Part shown: in pieces, positions 35,635-44,803 of the stretch
Position numbering within the stretch: the first letter of the stretch is position 1
Layout: every line of letters begins with the position of its first letter
Source of the DNA: Niveispirillum cyanobacteriorum
GTDB lineage: Bacteria > Pseudomonadota > Alphaproteobacteria > Azospirillales > Azospirillaceae
Direction: 5' to 3'
Assembly: GCF_002868735.1 (NCBI RefSeq)
Contig: NZ_CP025611.1
Location: 862,501 to 926,500 of the forward strand
Length of the DNA stretch: 64,000 bases
Notes under the pieces: model-generated
The model's database searches: none
The model's input: only the letters and a program-made list of their open reading frames with translations
What the model was told of the DNA's origin: nothing
Translations under genes and position numbers: made by a program

Positions 35635-36033
35635 ATGACCATCATCCGTGTCGGCTGCGGCGCCTTCATCACCGACGATCAGGGCCACCTGCTGCTAGTC
35701 AAACGCCGCCGCAATCCGGAGGCGGACCATTGGGGCTTGCCCGGCGGCAAGGTTGATTTCCTGGAACCCGTGCCCGACACGATCCGCCGTGAAATCGCGG
35801 AGGAGTTGGGGGTGACCATCGAACTGACGGGGCTGCTCTGCGTCGTGGATCAGATCGATCCCGCCGGACCCAGCCATTGGGTCAACCCCGTCCACCGCGC
35901 CCGCATCGTGTCGGGGGAGCCCAGGGTGATGGAGCCGGACGCCATGTCGGACTGGGGCTGGTTCCCGCTCGACGCGCTGCCCTCACCGCTAACGATCTCT
36001 ACCCGCACAGCCGTGGCGGCGGCGGGTGGGTAA
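35635..36033 (+). CDS. Nudix hydrolase
   Basis: A 132-residue protein with a full Nudix box: GG at KVDFLEPVPDTIRREIAEEL followed by G, fitting GX5EX7REUXEEXGU. It hydrolyses a nucleoside diphosphate linked to another group; the substrate cannot be told from sequence. GAGGATAA precedes the ATG. It may be co-transcribed with the Lrp-type gene. Confidence 0.9.
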   Translation: MTIIRVGCGAFITDDQGHLLLVKRRRNPEADHWGLPGGKVDFLEPVPDTIRREIAEELGVTIELTGLLCVVDQIDPAGPSHWVNPVHRARIVSGEPRVMEPDAMSDWGWFPLDALPSPLTISTRTAVAAAGG

Positions 36034-36035
36034 GG

Positions 36036-37100
36036 TCACACATTTTCATCAATGATACGGAAGGTGCTGCCGGGCGTGCCGAAGATGCTGACGCTGCATT
36101 CGCCCCAACTGGCGGGGATGGTCCAGGTCACATCCGGTTCGGCCTTGGCGCTGAAGGTGCGGGCGTCACAGCGCGCCTCAACCCGATCCAACTGACCTTT
36201 GACATCCGTCAGCGAGATCGTGCGCCGGACAGGGCGATAACGCCATGATGGCTGCTCCGTGGAACAGATTTCCGGGCGGCATTCTGACGGGATGCGGCCA
36301 TCGACACCGATCGGTGTTTCGTCCTCCACCGCCTTGCGCATGCGCTCCAGCGCCGATGTCAGAACCTTGTCTGCATCCTTATCCCCGAGATCCTTGATCG
36401 TCTCGGCGGCGTCGACCGCGTCACGATAGAGGTCCTGCGACAGGGCTAACCGCAAGGTCAGTCGCCGAACCCAGCCCTGTTCGCGGGGACCGAGGAACGT
36501 ATCGCTGTATCGCACCTGCTGAAGATACAGGATGGCCAGATCGACCTTGCCGGCAATGGCCATCGCCTGTGCCCGGCGGCCCATGATGTGGACCATCTCA
36601 TACAGGAACCGGCTATCTTTGCTGGCTTTGTCCAGTTCCGCCATGGCCTCGTCCGCCTTGCCTTGGTCCAGCAAGGTGTCAACGGCACGCAGCCGCCGGA
36701 TGATCTCCGGGCCAGCGCCAGGATTGGCGGATTCAAGTCGAAAATAGAAGCGCTGGGACTGGTTGCGCGCTTCCACAGGCATACCATCGCGGCTTGCCGG
36801 CTCGAACTGGCACCCCTCCAGCCATTTGGCGGTATGCTTGGCAAAATCGCCACGACCCATCTGATAATCGACGGTCACATTCTGGGCCTTGCCATCGGCG
36901 GTCACATCGAACCGCAGATCGACCCACCCTTCGGTCCAGTTATCGCGCTCCTTCAACGGGTAAGCCGGAAGGTCGCGCCCGCATTCGCTGCGTTTCGGGG
37001 GAGTATAGGTTCCCTGCTTTACTGCGGGCTGTGCCTGGACGGAAACACCGGCAATGACAGTACAGATCGACGCAATGCCGCCAAGACGCCGCAAGCCCAT
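36036..37100 (-). CDS. Exported protein with TonB-C-terminal-like domain
   Basis: A 354-residue protein with a signal peptide (MGLRRLGGIASICTVIAGVS, cleaved near VQAQP). Residues of about 40-115 (WTEGWVDLRFDVTADGKAQN, then VTVDYQ, then FEPASRDGMPVEARNQSQRF) match the TonB C-terminal fold seen in many stand-alone periplasmic proteins. The central part is helical and TPR-like. There is no N-terminal anchor with a Pro-rich stalk, so it is not a classical energy transducer. The start at 37100 has GGGGGGGAG just upstream. Partner unknown. Confidence 0.65.
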   Translation of the reverse strand: MGLRRLGGIASICTVIAGVSVQAQPAVKQGTYTPPKRSECGRDLPAYPLKERDNWTEGWVDLRFDVTADGKAQNVTVDYQMGRGDFAKHTAKWLEGCQFEPASRDGMPVEARNQSQRFYFRLESANPGAGPEIIRRLRAVDTLLDQGKADEAMAELDKASKDSRFLYEMVHIMGRRAQAMAIAGKVDLAILYLQQVRYSDTFLGPREQGWVRRLTLRLALSQDLYRDAVDAAETIKDLGDKDADKVLTSALERMRKAVEDETPIGVDGRIPSECRPEICSTEQPSWRYRPVRRTISLTDVKGQLDRVEARCDARTFSAKAEPDVTWTIPASWGECSVSIFGTPGSTFRIIDENV

Positions 37101-37234
37101 GCTCCCCCCCGTGTTTCGTCGGGATATTGGCATCCCGACCGCGCACCAGAACCGTGGAAACTAGGTATATCAGCCAGCGGTGAATTGCCAGACACTGCGT
37201 GTTTTCTACTTAGAATAAGGATCGGGCAGCTTGG

Positions 37235-38032
37235 TTACACCGCCGCCGCATCCTTCGCCGCCCGTGCCTTCTCAATACGCCGCGCCATGAACACCGACAC
37301 TTCGTACAAAAGCAGCAGCGGGATAGCCAAGCCAACCTGGCTGATCACGTCAGGCGGGGTCAGGATGGCGGCGGCCACAAAGATGATGACAATGGCATAG
37401 CGCCGCTTGGCCGCCAGCCCGTCCGCCGTCACCAGCCCGACGCGCGCCAACAGGGTCAGCAGCACCGGCAACTGAAACGCCAGACCAAAGGCGAAGATCA
37501 GCGCCATGATCAGCGACAGGTAATCTGCCACACGCGTTTCCGCCTGCACAGCCAGCGTCGTGGCCGTCGCTTCTGCCTCAAAGCTGAAGAAGAATTTCAA
37601 CGCCATGGGCATGATGAAGAAATAGACCAGCGACGCGCCCAGCGTGAACAGCACCGGTGTGGCCACCAGGAACGGCACGAAGGCCTTGCGCTCATGCTTG
37701 TAAAGGCCCGGCGCCACGAACTTATAGATTTGCGTGGCGATGATGGGGAAGGCGACCATGGCACCGGCCCAGAAGGCCACCTTCACCTGCGTCAGGAAGA
37801 ATTCCTGCGGGGCGGTGAAGATCATCCGCCGTTCCGCGGCCTTGGCGCCCAGCGCCTGCACCAGCGGGTGCATCAGGAACTGATAGATATGGTCGGCGAC
37901 CGCAAAGCAGGCCAGAAACGCCACGATCAGCGCCCCCCCGCTCCACATCAACCGGTTGCGCAGCTCGATCAGATGGTCAAGCAGCGGCATCTTGCCGGCG
38001 TCCAGCTCATCCTGTTCGATCGGTTCGCTCAA
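37235..38032 (-). CDS. tatC: Sec-independent protein translocase TatC
   Basis: A 265-residue, six-helix inner-membrane protein. The N-terminal cytoplasmic part (DELDAGKMPLLDHLIELRNR) is the conserved twin-arginine signal recognition site; later segments (FFLTQVKVAFWAGAMVAFPI and a mid-protein FEAEA) fit the family. TatC binds RR signal peptides of folded cargo. Its start overlaps the tatB stop (ATGA). Last gene of tatABC. Confidence 0.97.
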   Translation of the reverse strand: MSEPIEQDELDAGKMPLLDHLIELRNRLMWSGGALIVAFLACFAVADHIYQFLMHPLVQALGAKAAERRMIFTAPQEFFLTQVKVAFWAGAMVAFPIIATQIYKFVAPGLYKHERKAFVPFLVATPVLFTLGASLVYFFIMPMALKFFFSFEAEATATTLAVQAETRVADYLSLIMALIFAFGLAFQLPVLLTLLARVGLVTADGLAAKRRYAIVIIFVAAAILTPPDVISQVGLAIPLLLLYEVSVFMARRIEKARAAKDAAAV

Positions 38033-38541
38033 GGCGTCTTATCCTTGGTGGGTTCCACGGGGACCGCCGTTGCGGCCGCAGCGGCGCTGACGGCATCGGG
38101 GGCGGCGGTGCCGGTCTGTGCTGGCACAGGGGCCGGGACAGGTACCGGCGGGATGGCTGCACTGGCCATGTCGGCCACGTCTTCTCCGCTGGCATCGGCC
38201 TTGTGGGCAGCGGGCTTGTCATCCGTCTTGGCGGTCTGGGCCGGGCTGGTAAAATCCTCGACAGCCAGCGTTTTGCGCACACCGCCATCGGGATCAATGC
38301 TCTTTTCCAGCTCGTCCGTCAGGTTGAACTCGCGGGCCTTCTGGACCTGCTGGCGCAATTCGTCCAGTTCGGCCTGACGCACCATGTCATCGACATTGTT
38401 CTGGAACTCCCGCGCCATGGCGCGGGCACGGGCCATCCATTTACCCATCGTGCTCAACGCCTTGGGTAAATCCTTCGGACCGATGACGATCAACGCCACC
38501 ACCCCGATCACAAGCAGTTCGGACCAGCCGATATCAAACAT
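38029..38541 (-). CDS. tatB: Sec-independent protein translocase TatB
   Basis: A 170-residue protein beginning MFDIGWSELLVIGVVALIVI, then GPKDLPKALSTMGKW, the TatB membrane helix, hinge and amphipathic helix. A long acidic, Ala/Pro-rich C-terminal tail follows, as in alphaproteobacterial TatB. It forms the receptor complex with TatC. It lies 4 bases after tatA and overlaps tatC. Confidence 0.96.
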   Translation of the reverse strand: MFDIGWSELLVIGVVALIVIGPKDLPKALSTMGKWMARARAMAREFQNNVDDMVRQAELDELRQQVQKAREFNLTDELEKSIDPDGGVRKTLAVEDFTSPAQTAKTDDKPAAHKADASGEDVADMASAAIPPVPVPAPVPAQTGTAAPDAVSAAAAATAVPVEPTKDKTP

Positions 38542-38545
38542 GGTG

Positions 38546-38767
38546 TCAGGCCTTGGGCGTTTCGTCGGGCTTGGCGGGCGGAACGGCGGGGGGAACCGGA
38601 TCGGTCTTCACCTCGTCCTCGGCCTTGGCACCATCAGACAGGTTGGATTTGAAGTTGCGGATCCCCTGACCCAGGTCGCCCATCACCTTCGGCAGCTTAC
38701 CCGCCCCGAAAATGACCATGACGATCACCAGGATAATCAGGATCTCCCAAACGCCCAAACCACCCAT
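38546..38767 (-). CDS. tatA: Sec-independent protein translocase TatA
   Basis: A 73-residue protein with MGGLGVWEILIILVIVMVIF, the hinge GAGKLP and an amphipathic helix (KVMGDLGQGIRNFKSNL). TatA multimers form the translocation pore. First gene of the tatABC operon. Confidence 0.96.
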   Translation of the reverse strand: MGGLGVWEILIILVIVMVIFGAGKLPKVMGDLGQGIRNFKSNLSDGAKAEDEVKTDPVPPAVPPAKPDETPKA

Positions 38768-38863
38768 GTCTCAACTCCGCCTGCAAAGGGGCCGCCGCCC
38801 CGTACCATCGGAAAGGCGCGGGATCATGGCAGAAAGGCCCCGTGGCCGCAATCGCGCCACCAC

Positions 38864-39958
38864 TCACATCTTTTCAAATACAAAGGCCTGGCGGGGTTCC
38901 AGCGTTACGCTGACATGGCTGCCATCCTCGGGCAGGAAATGGCCGGGGGCGCGGGCATGCAGGTGGTGCGGCCGACCGTCGCGGTCGCTGACGCAAAGAT
39001 GCACCAGACTGGTGCGGCCCAGCAGGCGTGACGCCTCCACCCGTGCCAGATTGGGCACGCCCACGCCATCGCCGTCGGCCGCCATGGTCAGGCGCAGCGC
39101 TTCGGGCCGGATCAGCACATCGACCGCCACACCCTCATCCAGATGCGGCACCGTCAGGCACCCGACCGGCGTATCGACCCGCCCCTGGCGCACAATGCCC
39201 GTCAACTGGTTGACCTCGCCAAAGAAGCTGGCGGCAAAGGCATCCACCGGCTTGGTATAGAGTGCGGTCGGCGACCCCACCTGCACCAGCCTGCCGTCCC
39301 GCAGCAGGGCGATGCGGTCAGCCAGGAACATGGCTTCCTCAGGGTCATGGGTGACGATCATGGTCGCCGCCCCGCTGCGCTTCAGCACATGCAGCGTCTC
39401 GTCACGCACACTCTCCCGCAGCCTTGTATCCAGGCCGGAAAACGGCTCATCCAGCAACAGTACCGCCGGGCGCGGGGCCATGGCACGGGCCAGCGCCACC
39501 CGCTGCTGCTGCCCGCCGGACAGGGCGTGCGGGAAGGCTTTGATGAACCCCTCCATGCCCACCTGTTCCAGGGCTGACATGGCCCGCTCATCCCGCTCGC
39601 CGGCGGGCAGACGGTTGAGGCCGAAACGCACATTGTCCAGAACGTTCAAGTGCGGGAACAGGGCATAATCCTGGAACACCAGCCCGATGCCGCGACGTTC
39701 GGGTGGCAGGGACGATCCCGGCTGCGCAATGGTCTGCCCTGCAATGGCGACGCTGCCCTCCTGGATGGTCTCCAACCCGGCGGCCAGCCGCAGCAGGGTG
39801 GACTTGCCACACCCGGACGGCCCCACCAGACAGACGATTTCTCCGGGAGAGATCGACAGCGACACATCGCTCAACGCCTGCTTGGCGCCGTAACGGTGGC
39901 TGACCTTGTCCAGCGAGAGCGAAGGCAGGGGCAGGGGGGCATGACGGGGGGCGGCCAT
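38864..39958 (-). CDS. ABC transporter ATP-binding protein (FbpC/PotA-like)
   Basis: About 364 residues. Walker A GPSGCGKST, signature LSGGQQQRVALARAMA, Walker B VLLLDEPFSGLD, and a C-terminal TOBE-like region (VLIRPEALRLT, then HVSVTLEP) place it with iron, spermidine and sulfate-type importer ATPases. The frame is open up to 40087, but the residues before MAAPRHAPLPLP do not look like protein, so the start at 39958 is preferred; 40036 is an alternative. No permease or binding-protein gene adjoins it, so its substrate is unknown. Confidence 0.85.
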   Translation of the reverse strand: MAAPRHAPLPLPSLSLDKVSHRYGAKQALSDVSLSISPGEIVCLVGPSGCGKSTLLRLAAGLETIQEGSVAIAGQTIAQPGSSLPPERRGIGLVFQDYALFPHLNVLDNVRFGLNRLPAGERDERAMSALEQVGMEGFIKAFPHALSGGQQQRVALARAMAPRPAVLLLDEPFSGLDTRLRESVRDETLHVLKRSGAATMIVTHDPEEAMFLADRIALLRDGRLVQVGSPTALYTKPVDAFAASFFGEVNQLTGIVRQGRVDTPVGCLTVPHLDEGVAVDVLIRPEALRLTMAADGDGVGVPNLARVEASRLLGRTSLVHLCVSDRDGRPHHLHARAPGHFLPEDGSHVSVTLEPRQAFVFEKM

Positions 39959-40129
39959 GTCCAGCGGCGGGCAACCTGCCTTCTGGTTCCGCCCGGCCGC
40001 ATCCCGGATCATCACATCATTGATCGTCGTATCCATTCGGGGGCCGACGCCTTCCACCTTGTCCCACGACCCGGCAGGGTCACGCATCTTTCATACTTAG
40101 GATGCCGGACATTCCTTTGCAAACCGTTA

Positions 40130-40522
40130 TTAGTTGCGTGTCGGACATGCGACCAAACGTACCGGCCCGTCATTGTCCTGGCCCAGCCATTGGCGAAGCG
40201 GCGCGCACCGTCCCGGAATGCAGATCGCATGATCCCCGCCGAAGTGACTGCCGGCCAGCACCAGTTCGGGTAGGGGGGCTATCGTTGGGCGACTGACCCA
40301 CCAGCCATCGACCAATCTGGCATCCGGCCCCGGCTCCATGCCCACCCCGCTGCCCTTGACGCGCGACGTCTCAAGGATCAGGCCCCGATCACTGACCCGA
40401 TATTCCTCCCGCCACTCCACCTTCTCAATGGAATGGGTCCAGGACAGGGTGAAGTGATCGGCGGGCACCGTCACGGGCGGCTGCATCCCGGCGATCAGGC
40501 ACAGGGCCAGCAGCCCCGCCAT
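40130..40522 (-). CDS. DUF1850 protein linked to TAXI-TRAP transporter
   Basis: A 130-residue protein with a short N-terminal signal-like segment. FTLSWTHSIEKVEWREEYRV and ILETSRVKGSGVGMEP are typical of DUF1850, which is almost always found next to fused TRAP permeases of the TAXI type. Probably periplasmic or membrane-attached; role unknown. The start overlaps the permease stop (TGATG), so translation is coupled. Confidence 0.85.
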   Translation of the reverse strand: MAGLLALCLIAGMQPPVTVPADHFTLSWTHSIEKVEWREEYRVSDRGLILETSRVKGSGVGMEPGPDARLVDGWWVSRPTIAPLPELVLAGSHFGGDHAICIPGRCAPLRQWLGQDNDGPVRLVACPTRN

Positions 40523-42615
40523 CAGGCGGCAGCCCCCGCCATCTGCCGGCCACGCCAGACCTGCCGCCCCAGGAACAGGGCTGCCAGCGCGAACCCCGCC
40601 TCATCCGTCATCGGCATGGCCAGGACCAGCAGAACCGCCGCCGCAAAGGCCCAGACCATCTCCCAAACGCGCAGCTTGGTCTTGTAATGCCCGACCGTGA
40701 CGATGCCCAGCAGACCGATGCCCAGCAGCGCCTTCACCACCATATAGGCCGTGTCCAGCCCGTCACCCGATTGCAGCATCAGGGCCGGGTCGAACACGGC
40801 CATGAACGGCACCAGATATCCGGCGATGCCTATACGGGTGGCCAGCCAGGCAATCTCCATATGCCCGGCCCGCGCGATGGGTGACGCGGCCAGTGCTGCC
40901 AGCGCCACGGGCGGCGTCAGATCGGCCATGATCCCGAAATAAAAGCAGAACATGTGGCTGACGATCAGCGGCACACCGAGCTGCTGCAACGCCGGCGCCG
41001 CGATGGAGGCGGTGATGATATAATTGGCCGTGGTCGGCAGCCCGGTGCCCAGGATGATGCAGGCGACCATGGTCAGGAACAGGGCCAGCAGCAGATTGCC
41101 GCCCGACAGTTCCACAATGATCCCGGCCAGCCCGGACGCCAGCCCCGTCAGCGTCAGCATGCCGATGAGAATGCCAACCAGGGCGCAGGCAATACCCACC
41201 GCCACCGCCGCCCGCGCCCCATCGGCCAGCGCCTCCATCAGTGCCGTCAGCAATCCGCGTCCCGACTTGAACAGAAAACAGGGCAGGGCCAGCAGGCCGA
41301 TGACCACCATGGCCATCTGTTCGGTCCGCAACCCCACCTGCGTCAGGCCCCAGGCCCCCAGGCCAAGCCCCACCCAGAACGCCATGCGCAGCGCCACCGG
41401 GCCCATCTGCGCCACCAGAGCCAAGCCCATCATCAGCACGACCGTGCCTGCAATCCCCACCACCCCGGCAAATAGCGGCGTCCGCCCGGACAGCAGCAGG
41501 GTGACCAGCGCCACCAGCGGCAACAACAAATGCCAGCCCCGGCGCAGCGACGGCCACAGCTTCGGGCATTCCGCCTCCGGCAGCCCGCGCAGGCCGGCAC
41601 GCGCCGCCTCCAGATGCGCCATCCAATAGGCGGAGACGAAATAGAGGATGGCCGGGATGGCCGCCGCCTTGCACACTTCCAGATAGGACACACCCAACGT
41701 CTCAGCCATGATGAAGGCGGCGGCCCCCATCACCGGCGGCATGATCTGCCCGCCCATGCTGGCCGTGGCTTCCAGGGCGCCCGCGAATTTCGCGGAATAG
41801 CCGAAGCGCTTCATCATGGGGATGGTGAACTGCCCCGTGGTCAAGACATTGGCCACGCCCGACCCGTTCACCATGCCCATGAAGCCCGACGACACCACCG
41901 CCACCTTGGCCGCCCCGCCCAGCCGCCGCCCGACCAGCGCCATGGACAGGTCATTGAACAGGCCGATAACCCCGGCCTTCTCCAGAAACGCCCCGAACAG
42001 GATGAACAGGAAGATGAAGGTTGAGGAAACGAAGGTCGGCGTGCCGTAAATCCCCTCGGTGGAGAAGTGCAGCTGCTCGATCACCTGCTCCATCTCGTAC
42101 CCGCGATGGGCCAGGATATCGGGCATGTACGGGCCCAACATGGCATAGGGCACGAAGATCAGGCAGAGCGCCGGCAGGCCCCAACCCATGATCCGCCGCG
42201 CAGCCTCTGCCACCAGCAGCGTATCTAAGGCTCCCACCCACAGGTCCAGATTGGTGGGCGTGCCCGACCGCAGGATCAAATCATGCTCGAACACCCAGTG
42301 GTAAAGCCCCAGCAGGAAGGCCAACCCGCCCAGCAGCCAGTCATAGGCCGGTACCTTCTCCCGCCGCATCCCGTCCCGCGCACCGATCAGCAAGAACGCC
42401 ATCAGCAGCAGAAACCCCACATGCACCGACCGCACGACCAGGCTGGACAAGGGATTGAAGGTCGCGGTCCAGAGCTGGAACAGCGCAAACGCCACGCCGA
42501 TGACAAAGATAACCTTGCGGTCCCCCCGGCTCAGCCGCGCGATGGCCGATGTCGGATCATCCTTCTCCACCGCCCGGCGGATAGCCTCTTCATCAATGTC
42601 GGGGGTGTGGGGCAT
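40522..42615 (-). CDS. TRAP transporter fused permease (TAXI type)
   Basis: A 697-residue, highly hydrophobic protein with an N-terminal 4-helix part joined to a large 12-helix part, the 4TM/12TM fusion architecture used with TAXI solute receptors. Family segments include GSGVANVLTTGQFTIPMMKR and GTGLPTTANYIITASIAAPA. It couples solute uptake to an ion gradient. The gene lies between DUF1850 (overlapping) and, across a REP-like repeat, the TAXI receptor gene. Confidence 0.93.
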   Translation of the reverse strand: MPHTPDIDEEAIRRAVEKDDPTSAIARLSRGDRKVIFVIGVAFALFQLWTATFNPLSSLVVRSVHVGFLLLMAFLLIGARDGMRREKVPAYDWLLGGLAFLLGLYHWVFEHDLILRSGTPTNLDLWVGALDTLLVAEAARRIMGWGLPALCLIFVPYAMLGPYMPDILAHRGYEMEQVIEQLHFSTEGIYGTPTFVSSTFIFLFILFGAFLEKAGVIGLFNDLSMALVGRRLGGAAKVAVVSSGFMGMVNGSGVANVLTTGQFTIPMMKRFGYSAKFAGALEATASMGGQIMPPVMGAAAFIMAETLGVSYLEVCKAAAIPAILYFVSAYWMAHLEAARAGLRGLPEAECPKLWPSLRRGWHLLLPLVALVTLLLSGRTPLFAGVVGIAGTVVLMMGLALVAQMGPVALRMAFWVGLGLGAWGLTQVGLRTEQMAMVVIGLLALPCFLFKSGRGLLTALMEALADGARAAVAVGIACALVGILIGMLTLTGLASGLAGIIVELSGGNLLLALFLTMVACIILGTGLPTTANYIITASIAAPALQQLGVPLIVSHMFCFYFGIMADLTPPVALAALAASPIARAGHMEIAWLATRIGIAGYLVPFMAVFDPALMLQSGDGLDTAYMVVKALLGIGLLGIVTVGHYKTKLRVWEMVWAFAAAVLLVLAMPMTDEAGFALAALFLGRQVWRGRQMAGAAA

Positions 42616-42654
42616 GCGGAGGGCCTGTATAGTTTGATGTGAGGAACACTTCCC

Positions 42655-42771
42655 CTTCGTCCTCCCGGCGAAAGCCGGGACCCAGCGTAAGCAGCGATAG
42701 CTGCGACATGACTCATGTCGGCGCTAACCGCGCCTTGACACTGGGTCCCGGCTTTCGCCGGGATGACGAAG
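42655..42771. repeat. Long-armed inverted repeat, REP/MITE-like family copy 2
   Basis: Arms 42655-42685 and 42741-42771 match inversely over 31 bp with one mismatch. Same core as copies at 8139 and 55179. It lies in the gap between the TAXI receptor gene and the permease gene. Confidence 0.88.
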
Positions 42772-42811
42772 GTGGGAGGCGTAACAGGATCGAAAACCGT
42801 TACCGCCCCCC

Positions 42812-43783
42812 TCACAACAACCCCTTCTCCTGATAAAACCGCTTCGCCCCCGGATGCAGGGGGGCAAACTCCGCCGCCGCGTCCTTGGACAGGGCGATCT
42901 GCTTGGCCGCCGCATGGGCTGATTTCATCGCCTCCAAATTCTCGAACATCAGCTTGGTCATCTGGTACGCCGCCTCGTCCGGCAGGCCGGCATGGGTGGC
43001 CAGGGCATTGCCCGTCACCACCGTCGGCACATCCGCTGTCTGGCCGTTATAGGTGTTGGCGGGGATAACGGCGGAGCGGTAGACCGCCTCGCCAATCTTC
43101 GCCACCGTTTCCGCCGGCACCGGCACGACCGTGATCTCAATGGCGCTGGCCAGATCGCGCAGTGACGCCACGCCCAGACCGGCGGACTGTAAGGTGGCGT
43201 CAATCTGCTGGTTCTTCATCAGATCAACGCTTTCTGCGAACGGCAGATACTCAACCTTGGCAAAATCGGCATAGGACAGCCCCGCCGCCTTCACCACAGC
43301 ACGCGCGTTGATCTCCGTTCCCGATTTCGGCGCCCCCACCGAAATGCGTTTGCCCTTCAGGTCGGCCAGGGTCTTGATGCCCGACGCCTTCGACGCCACG
43401 ATCTGGATATAGTTGGGATAGATCACGGCCAGGCTGCGCAGCTTGTCCAGCGGCTTTGCAAACCCCACCTCGGCATCGCCGCGCACGGCCTGGACCAGCG
43501 TATCGGTCTGGGTAAAGGCAATCTCGCCGCGCCCGGCCTGCAACAGGTTCAGGTTCTCCGCCGATGCCTTGGTGGCCTGGACCGTGAATTTCGTGTCCGG
43601 CATGGCCTTGCCATAGATCTGCGACAGGGCCACGCCCAGCGGGTAATAAACCCCGCTGGTCCCGCCGGTCAGGATGGTGACAAAGCGCGGGGCCTGCGCC
43701 CATGCCGGAAGGGCGCCCCCCACCGCAGCCGTGATGCCGCCCAGTCCCAGAATGCCGAATTGCCGCCGGTTCAACCCGTTCAT
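42812..43783 (-). CDS. TAXI-family TRAP transporter solute-binding protein
   Basis: A 323-residue periplasmic receptor. The mature start (RFVTILTGGTSGVYYPLGVA) is diagnostic of TAXI proteins, and KGKRISVGAPKSGTEI is also typical. The signal MNGLNRRQFGILGLGG carries a twin-arginine pair, so export by Tat is plausible, although the last position of the consensus differs. GGGAGGAT ahead of the ATG at 43783 decides the start. Substrate unknown; family members bind glutamate and related acids. Confidence 0.92.
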   Translation of the reverse strand: MNGLNRRQFGILGLGGITAAVGGALPAWAQAPRFVTILTGGTSGVYYPLGVALSQIYGKAMPDTKFTVQATKASAENLNLLQAGRGEIAFTQTDTLVQAVRGDAEVGFAKPLDKLRSLAVIYPNYIQIVASKASGIKTLADLKGKRISVGAPKSGTEINARAVVKAAGLSYADFAKVEYLPFAESVDLMKNQQIDATLQSAGLGVASLRDLASAIEITVVPVPAETVAKIGEAVYRSAVIPANTYNGQTADVPTVVTGNALATHAGLPDEAAYQMTKLMFENLEAMKSAHAAAKQIALSKDAAAEFAPLHPGAKRFYQEKGLL

Positions 43784-43976
43784 GAACCATCCTCCCATTG
43801 TTTGTTGCTGCTGACCGTTCGCCGGTGCGCCAGGGCCTGTCCACGGCCCTTTTCTTGATTATTGATCTTTCAGAAAATTCCGGTCACACGCAATGCGCTT
43901 CATGCCGGATTTTCCTTTCGGCCCCGCTTTGTGGCAGGCTGCGGCGCCCTGGTTTGAATTTTGTGGGAACAACCCG

Positions 43977-44426
43977 ATGGATATGGAAGGCGAATACGCC
44001 ATCCCGGCCCCGCGCGCCCTCGTCTGGGACGCATTGAACGATACAGAAACCCTGCGCCGCTGCATTCCGGGGTGCGAGGAACTGCTGCGCGATGATGACA
44101 CGACCCTGTCGGCCAAGCTGAAGCTGAAAATCGGCCCGGTCAGCGCCAAATTCGCGGGCCGTGTCACCCTGTCGGATATTGACGCCCCCAATGGCTACCG
44201 CATCACGGGCGAAGGGCAGGGCGGGGCCGCCGGCTTTGGCAAGGGCGGGGCGGTGGTCAGCCTGACCGATGGTCCCGACGGCACCACCATCCTGCGCTAC
44301 AAGGCCGAGGCCACCGTTGGCGGCAAGCTGGCGCAACTGGGCGCCCGCCTGATCCAGGGCACCGCTGCCAAACTGGCTGACGAATTTTTCGCCGCCTTTG
44401 CCGCCGCCCTGACCCCGGCCGACTGA
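43977..44426 (+). CDS. coxG: CoxG-like protein (SRPBCC fold)
   Basis: A 149-residue protein. MDMEGEYAIPAPRALVWDAL and TLRRCIPGCEELLRDD are the hallmark of CoxG, a membrane-recruiting accessory of CO dehydrogenase-type molybdenum hydroxylases. A long alternative frame begins at 43893, but the start at 43977 (GGGAA ahead) gives the family N-terminus. It is the first of four genes for maturation of such enzymes. Confidence 0.88.
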   Translation: MDMEGEYAIPAPRALVWDALNDTETLRRCIPGCEELLRDDDTTLSAKLKLKIGPVSAKFAGRVTLSDIDAPNGYRITGEGQGGAAGFGKGGAVVSLTDGPDGTTILRYKAEATVGGKLAQLGARLIQGTAAKLADEFFAAFAAALTPAD

Positions 44427-44476
44427 TAATCGCCGCCGGCATCCCCATATCCGGCTGATCCCAACTGGAACGTTCC

Positions 44477-44803
44477 ATGATCCGTGACGATAACGAAGCC
44501 ATCTTGAACCAGGCCGCCCTGTGGCGTGATGCCGGGCAATCCGTGGCCCTGGCCCATGTCATCGCCACCTGGGGTTCCGCCCCACGCCCCGTGGGCAGTC
44601 TGATGGCCGTCTCTGCCAGCGGCGCCATGGCGGGGTCCGTCTCTGGCGGCTGTGTCGAAGGGGCTGTGGTGATGGAGGCGGGCAAGGTCCTGGCCGATGG
44701 CGAACCGCGTTTCCTGTCCTTCGGGATCAGCAATGAAATGGCCTGGGAAGTGGGTCTGGCCTGCGGCGGCAAGCTGGAAGTGTATGTGGAGCCGATCCAA
44801 TGA
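44477..44803 (+). CDS. XdhC/CoxI N-terminal domain protein
   Basis: A 108-residue protein corresponding to the first domain of XdhC (GQSVALAHVIATWGSAPRPV, then GSVSGGCVEGAVV, a Cys-containing loop). XdhC proteins insert sulfurated molybdenum cofactor into hydroxylases. Here the two domains are encoded separately, and the next gene holds the Rossmann part with an ATGA overlap, so the pair is expected to act together. Confidence 0.88.
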   Translation: MIRDDNEAILNQAALWRDAGQSVALAHVIATWGSAPRPVGSLMAVSASGAMAGSVSGGCVEGAVVMEAGKVLADGEPRFLSFGISNEMAWEVGLACGGKLEVYVEPIQ

